Shown: one piece after another, positions 11,951 through 25,400 of the stretch
How positions within the stretch are numbered: the first letter of the stretch is position 1
Layout: each line of letters starts with the position of its first letter
Assembly (NCBI GenBank): GCA_016165875.1
Contig: JABBOT010000023.1
Location: 1,860,001 to 1,924,000 of the forward strand
Direction: 5' to 3'
DNA length: 64,000 nt
Origin: Acanthopleura granulata
Taxonomy: Eukaryota > Mollusca > Polyplacophora > Chitonida > Chitonidae
Position numbers and translations under genes: made by a program
The notes under the pieces: generated by a model
What the model saw: the letters and a program-made list of their open reading frames with translations, nothing else
The model's database searches: none
What the model was told of the DNA's origin: nothing

Positions 11951-12982
11951 TGCTCTGGAGAGACAGTCATTTGATAGCTGGCTGTTTATGCTTAAGTTAG
12001 AGATCTTGTACGTAACTCTTGGACAGTGCTTTTGTCAATGTGACCGTCTTCATCTATTACTTTGTTTACGCGGATGATAGCGTTTCGTTAAAGGACTTCA
12101 TGAAAGGAGAAATGTTACAGCACACAACTATCGGTCGCTATTTAAAAATAAAACAGTAAATGGACTAAAATTTAGCCAATGATTAAGTTGCAAAGCATGC
12201 CTTATTAATATTAGACAGGAGTTATTAGATTGTTTTGAAGTTAGGCTACTATCCTATGCGGAAAACGTAAATTTTAGCACTAAAGGTAATATATTACTAC
12301 AATTTGACTCCAAAAATGCACAAAAAATGCCACAGAACATTTTCTCGGGCTTTTTTTAAATAACGGTTCATCGTATTAAACGTGTTAGTCCCGCTTTGAA
12401 CTTTGACAGTTTTCGGAACATTTTAATTTTGGTTTGCAATGTTGAAATGAAACAAACAAGTTACAGATCATGGTCGAGTTTCTTGCTACAGTTTCAGCAT
12501 ACACAAACAATACCAGATCTTTAAATTCCAGCAGTAATTAGATCCCATCTTTTCCAGACTCCATTGATCCAAGGCATATACTGTGCATTTAAATAAGGTA
12601 AATAACACAGGAGTTAATATACAAACCTGACACAATCCATCATATAACACATATATCCGTACATCTTTGTGTATCGCCTCTCCCGTGATGATTCAACATT
12701 GTACGTCATATTTTGAAAGAAGAAACGTATGTTTTATGCGATAAACTATATCGAAGTGTAGTTTTCTAAAGTCAGCAAAACCCACATACCGTTTATTTTT
12801 TTTTATCATCTGTCCAGGTGCTTTTGGATACAAGCAAACAAATTAAATGTGTTATATAGAATTAAGCATTCAGCGCTAATTAATACATGTGTTTCCTGTA
12901 TAATATCACGCATCTCTATGCATTATGTTATTCTTTTATGTATGACTGAAGAATAATTAGATTTATTTATCTATTTTGTTTC

Positions 12983-13068
12983 TTATTTATTTATTTGATT
13001 GGTGTTTTACACTATACTCAAGAATATTTGATTTATACGACGGTGGCCAGCATTATGGTGGAGTGTTG
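12983..13068 (-). mobile_element. SINE 3'-end fragment
   Basis: Minus-strand tail and 3' domain only: ttatttatttgattggtgtt, then actcaagaatat and cggtggccagcattatggtg. The remaining SINE body is absent. Confidence 0.75.
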
Positions 13069-13630
13069 AAAAAAAAAAGTCCGCAAAAAGAAGTCCGCAG
13101 AAAACTTGACAGTATGAGAAAAGTGTCTAAATTACACCTCTCGCTGTCTAAAACAATAATCACAGTCAAATTCTCAAGGACCAGGTTCAATAATAAAAAC
13201 AGCATGACAAGCTCTGATATCAATAATAACTAGGAATGCCTCGACTTGATGTACACATGCGGTTTAAAAACATAATTTATTTTAAGCCACTTTATCATTT
13301 TATAAGCGCTTTGTGCTTACTCAATAAGCCCAAGTAGACAGTATCATTATGGCTAGATTTCTTCACGCCCTTATACGGCGTAGAGAGAACCACTCCATTC
13401 AAGTCTCAGATGGTAGCATTCAACTCGTCCTTTTTTATTCTTTCAACCGGAACATCATTTTGAGTCATGAACCTTAATGTTAACAAAAGTGGAATGTGTA
13501 TCTACTCGGATCTATTCTGAACTTCATATTTCCTATTTCTCTGTATAAGCACAATAAAGTAATCAGTTACGCTTGAATCGTTGTAACATGCAAAAGAAGG
13601 TTACCGATACCTGTCATGGCCACAGTACCC

Positions 13631-13901
13631 ATTCATTTATTTATGTAATTGGTGTTTTCTGCCAAACTCAAGAATATTTCACTTATACCACGGCGGCCAG
13701 CATTATGGTGGGAGGAAACCGGGCAGAACCCGGCGGAAACCCATGACCATCCGCAGGTTGCTGGCAAACCTTCCCACGTACGGCAGGAGAGGCGGCCAGC
13801 ATGAGCTGCTTTTCAACTTACAGCGACCGCATTGGTGAGAGGCTTTCTGGGTCATTGCGCTGCGCTAGCGCGCTAATCGACTGAGCCACGGAGGCCCCCT
13901 C
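13631..13901 (-). mobile_element. Near full-length tRNA-derived SINE
   Basis: Minus-strand copy of about 265 bp and one of the best preserved. It has the tRNA-like head (antisense of ctccgtggctcagtcgatta at about 13870-13895), a body containing cgcaggttgctggc and cttcccacgtacgg, a conserved 3' domain (cggcggccagcattatggtg, then actcaagaatatttcac) and a TTTA-type tail. Pol III transcribed and mobilised by a partner LINE, by family knowledge. Confidence 0.9.
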
Positions 13902-15537
13902 ACCGAAATGAGTCACAAATATATTATAATTAAGAAACCTATACGGTGATCTAACAAAATGATGTTCGCAGAGCGTGATATACCCTCTATAATGCTTGTG
14001 TCAGAATCTCCCTAATTCCGCTCCCAGGCCTTAACATGCAGATTGTAACATTCTTTTAGTGCTTGAAATCACAATGAAGGTATGGTTTCCTAATGTTCGA
14101 ATAATAACTAGGACTTGAACGAAAGAGGCACCTCCTTTCGACTCAGTTTGACAAAAGAAGGACAACAAGGGCAACATTCATATATACCTTAAGCGCGGAA
14201 ACCTTAAGTACGGCCACAAGGATGTTGCCACTTCTGTATGTACTTGATCAGTCAGTTTAGCTTACAGGCATTACTATATGTTTACCCGTTGGAGTGGGCT
14301 GAATGGATAGACATTGTAATGGGTGCTGCTTTATCGATAAATTTAATACCATCTGTACCATGTGTATAGATATGACGTACTCTAATGCAAAACTCGTAAG
14401 TTACAAAACTGAAACGTTGTAAATATACACATTTCAACTTAGTACATCACTACTGCTGCCGTAACATTGCGGAAGGGGTGTTAATCCGCAACCACACAAG
14501 ATTCTCCACAAAACTCACCTGCTTGAGGTGATGTACTGCTCAATAGGTATTTGGTTATCCCAGTTGTACCAAAACTGTACAGTATCTCCACGGGATCTAC
14601 ACCAGGTGGTCGCCTATATTATCACTACTGATCATTAAATCCTCCGTCTTTGGAGACTGAGGAACGGATGCGCACTTGATGTCCGGGTTGTTATGCACAC
14701 GAAATTCCCTGGCTAGCTTGCTCAAAATAAAATTGACATTCTGAGGCTCTGCCCAGCGTTTCATTTGTATACTTCGGAATTGTAACATTAAGCGAAATTA
14801 TTAATTGTCTTGAATTGCTAAGGAAGGCACGACAACTCCGCACCTTTTCTAATTGCACGAGGCGGTCGTGTCAACACGGGCAGGTCAAGCCGTACGCGCT
14901 GGCTTTAGAGGCCGGGTGGAAACTTGCAGTTCTCAGCTCGATCAGGTCGCCAAAGTGGAAAAGCAAACTATTTATATCGAGCGTCTTTAAATGCAAGCGT
15001 GTACATGTAATTAGAGTCCCCCCCCCCGGTTTTGTTAGAAGGAGGGATCAATACCTACATAAAACAGAGCTCCACTGTTCCCGACAGCTCCCAGCATTTA
15101 TGCCTAACCCCTCTTAATTCACATCAGGTTATTTGATCAAACTCAGGTGGATTTTCAGCTCGCAGAATTATATTGCCTTCTGTGCTTCTCTTCCTTTTCC
15201 TCATACCTAGCGACTTCTGACACTATTTTCAGGTCTAAGCTGCTCAAACCCATTAAGCATGGATATTAAAAATCTCTGAAGTAGGCCTACGTCTGCAGAT
15301 ACATGTACCGGTACATAATTTGTAGATGTCCGCAATTGCATCTGATTCTAGCATTGGAACCACGTGCCATTATATGCGCCCGACTTTATCCAGTACCTTA
15401 CACATTACACAATGAAAATAGAAAAATACCGAGGTTAATGCACCCTGTTTTGATGCTAACATTTGCCGACATAGCGTCTCTGTCGTCTGTTATATGTGGA
15501 CCATTAAAAACGAAATACATTTGTCTAATCAACGTGT
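13902..15537. other. Non-coding stretch
   Basis: Short reading frames only (100 codons or fewer), with no recognisable domain. A run of nine or more C at about 15020 is present. Confidence 0.5.
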
Positions 15538-15606
15538 ATCTATTTATTTATTTATTTATTTATTTATTTATTTGATTGGTGTTTTACGCCGTACTGAAGA
15601 ATATCT
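15538..15606 (-). mobile_element. SINE tail fragment
   Basis: A run of eight TTTA units, then ttgattggtgttttacgccg and tactgaagaatat. This is the reversed 3' end of the SINE, truncated after about 45 bp. Confidence 0.75.
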
Positions 15607-15683
15607 ACAAAACGTTGATTGCCTTATTTTAATATTCATGTAATCATGAACTTTTAATGGTTGGGCCTATTAAGAGGAGGAAA

Positions 15684-15950
15684 CTACTGACGTGGAACTA
15701 CACTGACGTGGGACTGCACTGACATGAACTACACGGACTGGGAACTACGCTGTCGTGGAAAAACCTTGAAAGGGAACTATACTGACGTGGAACTACGTTG
15801 ACATGAAACTAAACTGTCGTGGAAATACCTTGACAGGGAACTATACTGAGGTGGACCTACTATGACAGGGATCTTAATTGATGTGGAACTACATTTACAA
15901 GGACTTAAATTGACTTGGAACTATACTGACGTGGAATTCGTCTGGATGTT
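15684..15950 (+). repeat. Degenerate minisatellite, about 17-bp unit
   Basis: Repeats of ctgacgtggaactacac and variants (tgacatgaactac, ttgacagggaactatac), with longer-range repetition of groups of units. Strongly diverged. Confidence 0.7.
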
Positions 15951-16811
15951 AACTTGACTCCATGGGATGATTGTCGATCAGCTCCTGAGAGGAAAGTATT
16001 TCCAAAACTATACAAGAGCAAATTGTCAGCATTGTTCGAGCATTAAACTTGAAGGACAAACATTGGTTGTAGTTTTATGTGCTCTGTGTCCAGTCCACCG
16101 TGCGCGTATCGAACAAGGCATTGATCTACCTAAGTCTACACCAAATAACAAATATCTCTCATACTACTTCCTGAACATTTCAGCTGACTCATATCAAACG
16201 TTTTTTTATATATCATCATTTTCCCATCAGATTTAATGAAGATTAAAAAAAATCTGGAGTCAATCAAGAACAATGTTAAGGTTAGCTGTATTGGAATCTG
16301 GAAGAAAAATAAATTCGAGTTTTATTTGCTTTTCCTGTTTCAAAAAATGCGAAATGAACCTAAATGTGAAAAAGTTCGGCGAGAAAAAGCTGACTAGTCA
16401 ATGTTTTTTTTTTTTTTTTGCAACAATAAAAAATTTCCACCTCTTATGACATTGGCTGGAACACTGATACGGTTATTATATATATGGGCATGTAATTACA
16501 CGAACTCAAGTTTACTAGGTGTGCAGATGCCAGGAATATTTAGAACAAAAGCCATGCTACCTCACGTATTCTGTAGTCTTCTATTCAGGAAATCACGTTG
16601 TTGTGAAGCTTTTACCTCAGTCAAACGGCAGCTCGGCTGCCTTTAAAATTAAAACAGTTAAAACTCAGTATATTGCCCTCTGTTACATAGCCCCCTTTTT
16701 TTGCATTGATATTTCCTAGTCGTCCATATAAGGAAGCAAGATACACGGGACTATCACCAACTATTCACATCCTCTTCTGGTAGCTGAGAAAAGTGATACC
16801 TACACTCTATT

Positions 16812-16978
16812 TGCTGACTTATTTGATTGTTGTTTAACTCCATACTCACGAATGTTCCACTAATACATGACATTTACTCTTCATGGGTGGAAGAAAAACC
16901 GGTGAGAAATGCCTAGCCAAAACCACCAACCCATGGCGAGTTACTGACGTACCTTCCCACAAGTAACGTACAATTTAC
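16812..16978 (-). mobile_element. Old diverged SINE, minus strand
   Basis: Shows ttatttgattgttgtttaac, then actcacgaatgttccac, gggtggaagaaaaacc and ccttcccacaagtaacg in the order of the reversed SINE. Confidence 0.55.
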
Positions 16979-17245
16979 CCAATAAACGCCATACTGGGAG
17001 ATCCATTATGAAATATGGGAGTGAAAGTGGGAGCACGGAGGGCTTATTTTTCACACGTTGCTATTCACTGAGCGAGAAGTCTGAGTACAGCTTGACATCC
17101 ATTTTCTGTGGCATTTCACAGCCATTGGTAGTTCAAGATTTTTTCTCTGCCATATTTTGATTGTGTCTTTGTGGCAGCTTGCTACCGGCATCAACAGTTG
17201 TATAGTGCTGCCTCACTGAAATACCATCTAGAAAAACAAGACTTA

Positions 17246-17390
17246 AATACGTATTTGATTAGTGCTTTCACGCTGTACTCAAGAATATTTAACTTATAGG
17301 ACAGCGGTCACCATTAAGGTAGGATTAAATGCACAACGATAAGCAGTTGCTGGCGGACTTTCCCCTCGTACGACTGGAAAAGAATTGTCT
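17246..17390 (-). mobile_element. Diverged SINE fragment, minus strand
   Basis: Reversed 3' domain: tttgattagtgctttcacgc, actcaagaatatttaac, cagcggtcaccattaaggt, then gcagttgctggcggacttt. The head is missing. Confidence 0.65.
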
Positions 17391-19003
17391 TGTCACGACA
17401 CTTCACCCAGGCATTGGAAACTGATATTACACACTTATAGTATTACGTAACCTATAACCTCTCAGCTAGAGTCTTACCCAAATAGGCACAAAAAAGTATT
17501 CAGGTTTTTCATTCTCTTTATATATATCATGGCACGGAGAGGTCAGTTCACAACATTTTCAAATGGCATACTAATGGAAAATTTGTGCCCAATCAGATGT
17601 AGAATGAATGGAGCCATTCCTATAAATTAATTTCTTTCCACAATCATTCAAATAAAAGTGCTTTCATAAAATATGTTTGGAGCATGCTATTTTCACAGGC
17701 TGTAATAACGATGAAGGTCTGGTGAAATGTTTTACAGAAAACATGGCCTACTCCCTGTTATGTTTTCTAATATATCAGTAATACTCAATGGCAAAAAACT
17801 AAAAGAAACCAAAAAAAAAAAAAAAAAAAAAAACAACCAACAAAAAAGTTCACTCCAAAAAACCCAAATCCTTATCAGACTCCATTCTGAAAACTCAGAC
17901 AGTTGACCCCAGTTCTTCTGGCTATTAATGTTTTCCAAAATTCAAATGCAGCAATTTTCAAATTGCTTACCACAACGGTTTGCTCACATACATGTAAATG
18001 ACAGAATGTTGTAGTGATATATCACATACATTCCACAAGTTCCGTGAAAAAGGTATCTCGAGCCAACACTTACAATGATTTAAAACATACATCTGTTCTT
18101 TATCTTCTAGGAGCTAAAATTATGAAGAGAAGTATTATGCTAATACAAATCTATCACAATATGAAATGCAAGCATCATAAAAGTTACAATGAATTTGTTT
18201 TACATCAAAAGTTGACAGAAGAAACTGTCGATATTTTAAGAAGGTTGAATGTAATTTCTTGGTTTCACTGAAAAAAGCATTATACATGTATTTTCATTAA
18301 ACTCTGAAGCTCCTAAGACCATCATAATATGTTTTGTTGTGTGTAACCTGACCCTACAAGAAAAAATAGGATCATTCGACACGGAATTTGTTTTTTTCTT
18401 CTGGCTCATGAAAAAGATAGGGATTTTAAAGAAATCAACATTGGAAGGAAAACTCATTCATCAAAATACCGATAAAAAGTTTTGAGTAGGGCAACTTTTG
18501 GAGGGTCGGTCGGGTTACGCCAACAAGCATATTTTTAAGGATGGCGTAACATAGGTCAAAACAGACGTTGTGAAAATAACACAAGACATTATGATTTTGA
18601 ACAACATTCTTTGTGAACAACAGTAATATTAATTTAGTTGTTATTATATCAAATAAGTTATAAAACTGACCATGCCCCTAACAAGCCTAAGGGAATATTC
18701 AACTTCTTAGAAAATTGACAGGATGTTTTTGATCTAATAGCTGGTAATGTGCAGTGTATACCACATGGCCGTGCACAATGTCCTTAACTCCCAAACGTCA
18801 CTGACTGTGGCCATAGAATATACAGCATGGTGTAAAAGATCAATGAAATAAATGAATACATATCACCATTCAAAACAAGTAGCCCTGTGCTTAAAGATAT
18901 ACTGTTGAATGAAATCCCTTAAAAGAAATTACTGTTTTGATCTTTTGGATCAGTTTTACAAAGCATAGCTTCATACATTACAATTGGTCATGAATATTAA
19001 GGA
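17391..19003. other. AT-rich non-coding stretch downstream of DPAGT1
   Basis: No gene seen. A run of about 22 A at 17812-17833. Short frames of up to 85 codons without recognisable content. Confidence 0.5.
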
Positions 19004-19268
19004 GTCGGAGGCCTCCGTGGCTAAGAGGGTTAGCGGGCTAATGTATCATAATGACTCAGGTGCCTCTCACCAATGCAATTGCTGTGAGATCAAACATACC
19101 TCAAGCTGGCTTCCTTTCTGGCTGTATGTGGGAAGGTCTGCCAGCAACCTGCAGATGGTCGTGGGTTTCCCCTGGGCCCTGCCCAGTTTTCTTCCACCAT
19201 CCTAACGCTGACTTTCGTCATATAGGTGAAATATCCTTGACTATGGTGTAAACACCAACCAAATGACT
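19004..19268 (+). mobile_element. Near full-length SINE
   Basis: Starts ggcctccgtggctaagaggg (head) and continues with gtgggaaggtctgccagcaa and the 3' domain tgaaatatccttgactatgg. The A-rich tail is degenerate. It ends about 130 bp past the DPAGT1 stop, in its 3' flank, in opposite orientation to the gene. Confidence 0.85.
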
Positions 19269-19394
19269 GCCCTGAACACATCAGTGACAGCTATCACTGA
19301 CATTTTACAATGATTGAATACCACATGTCAGACCTGTGAGCGAGACAAACATTTTGATTTTATACTTTAATTTAACAACTTTGGCATGAACCAA

Positions 19395-19460
19395 TCAGAC
19401 ATCGTAGAAAAGTCTTGCTAACTGGTAGCGTATCAAGAATGCCAGAATGCTGCAAATAAC
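19395..19460 (-). CDS. DPAGT1: DPAGT1 exon 8 (stop)
   Basis: A 66-bp terminal exon coding [18 protein letters not shown] then YDV and stop TGA, very close to the end of the vertebrate protein. The acceptor is ...cttttcag. Too short for automatic frame listing. Confidence 0.93.
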   Translation of the reverse strand, partial: VICSILAFLIRYQLARLFYDV

Positions 19461-22400
19461 CTGAAAAGAAACCAAAACAATTAAATTCATGGGTTATCAC
19501 ATGTCCAAAAAATGTTGAATGAACAATTAAACAAACAGAATAAATTAATGCTAAATGTTTTCACTAATATCCTTGAAAAACATTCATGGTCAATGGTGCA
19601 GATGGTGATGATAATTCAAGCATACCATAAGGCTAGGAAAATTCTTAATTAACACTTCATTATTTATTTGATTGTTGATTAATTTGATTAAATGCCATAC
19701 TGAAGAATTTTTCACCTGTACAATGGGACTTGTCAGTTTCATGAGTGGAAGAAACCACGAACATCTGACAAATAACTGACAAACTTTCCCACATGTGAAA
19801 GACAGATGCACACACAATACTGGTAGAGGAAGCAGGCAGAACAAGGGTCCTCAGTCTGTAGTTTGGGCGATTTCTACATTTAGCTATAAAGGCAAAAATT
19901 TGTGGTCTCCAAGTGCCTTCTACCTGAATTTTACAAATGCACTTTGCTTCTTTCACAAAACAGTACATGAATACATACCTGAAATCCTAAAAGAATTAAC
20001 ACTACAGTCCGTTCATGTTTTGGACCGGTGAATTTTAAAAGCAGATTGATGATAGTGAAATTGCTGCACTCCACATACTCCTGGTTTTCTCCCACGTTAT
20101 GCTTGATATGTACCAGTCTCAGAGTGCTGTACAGCCAGACAAACAGACGGCCAAGGGACGACACATCTCTTAACCTGAACCTTGTTGTACTAATACCAAC
20201 TTGGTCAGTGCTTGGGTTATACCTGGACAATAATACAATAACAACAACAATACACAATTGTTAATGTAGCACAGATGCATGGGAATTCATGGTCAGAAGA
20301 AAGTCTGAAGTTTGCTGAGGAAGTCTGAAAATACCATAACCTACCTCCAAATTATATTAGCAATCACTTGTTCTCATTAAATCGGTTGCCTTTTGTTTTT
20401 CAAATTTGAAACAAAAAAGTCTGAATTCAGCAAACTGGAGGAAATGTCCATGCCTGAGCACTTCTAGTAGTGAATTACACTCGAGGTCAATATATATACA
20501 TATATATACATAAAAAAAACACTTCATAATGGTATCTGGGGCCTCCATGGCTCAGTTGATTAGCGTGCTAGCACCGTGTTATGACCCAGAAGCCTCCCAC
20601 CAATGCGGTCACTATGACTCCAAGTCCAGCTCATGCTGGCTTCCTCGCTGGCTGTACGTGAGCAGGTCTGCCAGTAACCTGCAGATGGTCATGGGATTTC
20701 CCTGGACTCTGTCGGATTTCCTCCTAGCATAATGCTGGCCATCATCATATAAATGAAATATTCTGGAGTACGGCATAAAACACCAATCAAATAAATATAA
20801 TTGTATCCAAAAAATACAATCTTTGTTGCATTCATTGTTGTGACAACCATTAAAACTAAAAATCCAAAATGCTTCTACCCTTCCAAAAAACAGACAGTGG
20901 TATGATGGTGGAATCCAAATTAACAGTTGTCACCAAATGAGGGGAAATGAAAAAAGTCCACAGTATCAATTTTATTTCATTTTTTGGCTTTTCCTTCTTT
21001 TGTCCAGGATTTTACTGCAGTTTTCAGCTACAATTCCATACTTCAAACAGAACCCAATTCACACAATGTGTGACAGCACAGAGAACACCCAACCCAGTCA
21101 CACAATGTGTGACAACACAGAGAACACCCAACCCAGTCACACAAAGTGTGATGACACATAAAGCACCCAACCCAGCCACACAACGTGTGACAACACTCAG
21201 GACACCCACCCGAGTCACATAATGTGTGACAACACACAGAACATAATGCAGGACATAATCCACAACTTTTTTTCCAGTCTCTAGTTGATGGTGTTCCAGT
21301 TTCTGGTTAATTGTACCCCAGTTTCTGGTTAATGGTGCCCCAGTTTCTGGTTAATGGTGGCCCAGTTTTCGGTTAATGGTGCCCCAGTTTCTGGTTAATG
21401 GTGCCCCAGTTTCCAGTTAATGGTGCCCCAGTTTCTGGTTAATGGTTTTCCAGTTCCTGGTAAATTGTGCTCCATTTTCTCTTGTCACATAATGTCTTAT
21501 CCAAAAGCTAATGCTCACCTTGGTAAACGATGTCTAGGACAGGGCACAAACTTGAACAGCTGGGGTACAGAGTAGATGAAATTCAAGACTTGAGGTATAA
21601 AGAACAGCAACATTGTCTTGCTAAAATGTCCCAATATGGCAACAACAGCAAAAGTCATGCCAGAAAAATAGCAAAATGTGTCACCCACAAACACTTTGGA
21701 AGGATACCTGTGTCAGAAAAAAAGAGAAACATCGTGTGATGGATATGTACACAAAAGACATAAATGGTACACTTTAACGGGGATAACTATGAAAGGCTAA
21801 CTTCTCTGAAGTTTTATTAAAACTCTTTCACTATCACAGACTTCCTATCACAATTATCACTTGAAGTCATAAAATATTTGGGAGACCTCATTTTGATATA
21901 TGATTTTCATCTTACAGAATTTTTTTGTACAGAACAGAAGCAAAATGTTTACTTACAAGTGGCCGGTGTGTAAATGTACATCAGCGAATGATTTCTTTAC
22001 GTATTTCGCTTACTTTGACTTAGGGTCATTTCTGCCAGTAACTTGCGGATGGTCGTGGGTTTCCCCCGGGTTCTGCCTGGTTTCCTTCCGCCCTAATGCT
22101 GGCTGCCATCTTAGAAGTGAAATATTCTTCAGTATGCAGCAAAACACCAATCAAATAAATAAATAAATAAAGTGATAATTAAGTTTACCAATTGTGGTAG
22201 AGCAAAGCACTGTTTACTGCCAGAAATGGCATCATGAAAAAAATGGAAAACTGGTGGGCCTGTTTATGTTCACCTAAAACAGCATATAAAACACAGAATG
22301 AGACAAATGAATGACTGCAATTTGAATCATTTATTTATTCGTTTCTTGTTTAATGCCATATTGAAAAAATTTTAACTTGTGCAATAACCATGAGTTTTAT

Positions 22401-25400
22401 GGGTGGAGGAAACTGGTGTGCCTGGGGTAAACCACCAACCTTTGGTAAAGCGCTGACAAACCTTTCCAGTAGTGAGGTACAGATATGCACACCTTCTTGG
22501 TAGAAAACAAGTGGTCTTCAACATTTTAAGCTAGACTGTGCAAATGGCCCAATGACCGTTACTGAACCACAGCATCAAAACTAGTGAAAGGAGGTGGGGG
22601 GATCCAGAAAGTCCCTGTCCTAGGCATTATCCTGTGTGTCTGTGAAACCTATATTGGAAACCTTGTAGTTACTTAACTAAAATTAAAACCTGTCATTGTA
22701 TACACTATCATCATTTACTTACTTATTTATTTATTATTTCACCAACACAACGGCAGCCAGCATTAAGGTGGGAGGAAACCCATGACCATCTGCAGGTTGC
22801 TGGAAGACATTTGCAGGTATGGCCGGACAGGAAGCCAGCATGAACTGGACATGAACTCACAGCGACCGCATTGGTGGGAAGCTCCTGGGTCATTGTGCCG
22901 TGCTAACATGCTAACCAACTGAGCCACGGAAACCCCTCTATAATCATTTATAGTGTCAATGAGGTGAGGGGCTTCTCATTTCTTTAAGCTTTTGTATGTT
23001 CTCATTGTCTCAATACTGATTCCTGGTTTAAGCATATTCTCATCGCAATATGGCTGAAATATTGCCAATGTAGTATTCATTCATTTATTCTTTTCTTAAA
23101 GTTTTTAGTTTTTCCATTATGTGAGTCTTACCTGACAGTTCAATGATGTTAAAGATGAGGACAGAGACAGCAATGACAAATGACTGGCCACTCTCCAGGC
23201 CATTAATCCCCGAGTAGATGTTGATAGCATTTGTACAGAAAACTGCCAGCATTCCCATATAAACATAATACAGGAGTCCTACAACACCAGAGTAATAATT
23301 TGACAGAAAAGCATGTCTTCCAGTTTTAAAACAAAAATCAATAATAATTTAAGATGCGCATTAAATCTCTCCTTTTATAGCATCGTAGAAAATGAACTTA
23401 TATGCAGGGATATCAAGTGATAAACACCCAAACCCTATTTCTCAATTTTGGGTAATATGAGATTAAGATAAATCCTGATTTCAAGGGGCACAACTCTGCA
23501 CCTTTCCCATTTCAAATAGTTGTCAGGCAAACATATAATTGCAGTCATTAAATTTCGTGTGTCAAGTTGTGAAACTTTATCTCCCCTCTGTGAGGTTACA
23601 TGTGTCCCAGGGTTTCTGAATATTCCATTGTTGTGATGTCAAGATGTGTCACAACGTTATGAGTGACCTAAGCAACCAAGTGTCCTTGTTCACTAACTGC
23701 AAGGGCTTGAGAAGGTAGACTAGTCTAGTAGAATTTATACCTAAATAAAGTGAGCAAAGCCTTGGATATTGTTTCATTTATTTCCTTTGATCATTTGTAT
23801 TTACTGCTGAATGTAGCCAAGAAGTTTTAACTTCAAGGAAAGCAGGTGGAGGAAACAGAAATGCTCATTGCATGACGCGATAAAGGTCAGGATTTCGAGT
23901 GGAGAAAACCTGCGCCTGAATATTCAGCTTTGAATATTAGATTTGTCTTCTGTGACTGAATGAACCAAATCTCCAGCCTTATGAGGTAACAAATTGTGAT
24001 AATTGTCTGAGCAGTCTTACCTAAATCTAGATCAAAGCCCAGCATAGATCTAAATGGCTTGGGAATAATTATGATGGTGGAATTAAAGTTGACAAAGTAG
24101 ACCATGAGGAGAGGAAGGGAGGCAACTGTTGGTAAGAGCAGTTTGTGTCTCCACTTGAGATCCAACACATCATCAGCAAACCCCAGCAGTATCATACAGC
24201 AGACAGACAGCAAGGCAGTGATGTATTCCACATACTGGAATAAAAAAAAAAACAACGGTAAGAAAAAATTCATATTAAAAACTTTGATATTTATTTATTT
24301 ATTGGATTGCTGTTAAAATGCCTCATTCAATAATTTGTCACTTCAGCAATAAGTTTTACTTGTGACAGAGACCAGGATGCCTGCAGTAAACCACTGACAT
24401 GTTTCTGACCAACTGTGATAAGCATATAATATACTGTACACCATAGGGATGGAAGACGTGGTCTGTGACAATTGTTTCACTGTGCTAACCATTCTATTAG
24501 AATTACTGACTGTTCAGCATCACCAAGGCCCCAGGAAAGACAAGAGCAGCAGAAAGTCTAAACCTGAAACTCATGAGATTAAAATCTTAATACACAATGC
24601 TTTGAAAAACAAGGAGTAATCGATTTCTGTAAGGAACACTTGCAAAGGCAAATGGATACTGGAAAAATGAATACTCCAGTGTGCTGCCTAGAATGGTTGT
24701 GACATTCCCTCAACTGAAGCACTGATTACATAAATGCATTTATATCTATGTACATATTTCACAAACATTCCATATAATTTCTCAGTAGGTGTTCGACTGT
24801 GAAGGATAATTTTACAAGTGCATCAAAACTCTTTATGAGACATTAGATGTTGTTGCTATTAAATTCCAGACAACCAGTTACCATCAGTGAACCGAACCAT
24901 AAACTGGAAATGTAAAGAGCTGGGATTGTAAATTATACCTGGGCAATCCACAAAGAAAACTGGTTTTGTGTAACACTTCTCAAGGTATTTTTTTTTGTTA
25001 TTGTTTTCTTTCAAAATTTTTTTTCTCCACCTTTAGGTCAGCTGTGGGGAACATTGTGAGTGCATAATGTGTTTTTACTCCCCACAAATTTTTGGCCTGG
25101 GGAAAGGAAAGAGGTGGGGACAGGAAAGTGATGAAAGGGGCAGGCAAGAGAAGAGGGTGGGGGTTGATGGGGTGGGGGTGAGGGGGAGAGGGAGTGGTTT
25201 TCAATGTATGAGAACAACATGAAAGAAAATGGACAATAAGAGGTCAGGCTGGCATGTGCAGAAGAGGTGAGGTGGTGGGGGGGGGGGATAATGAGGTAGT
25301 AGAGTGACTTTGTTGCACAATTCTCCCCAGATACATGTATGCACAAGGTATAAGGCCTAATGAATGGAGCTGAGGGAGGGTGTACAAAAAAGACAAAGAA

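Noticed and set aside
20947..21263. Cys- and Thr-rich frames on both strands
   Set aside because: Produced by the 39-bp minisatellite in a DPAGT1 intron.
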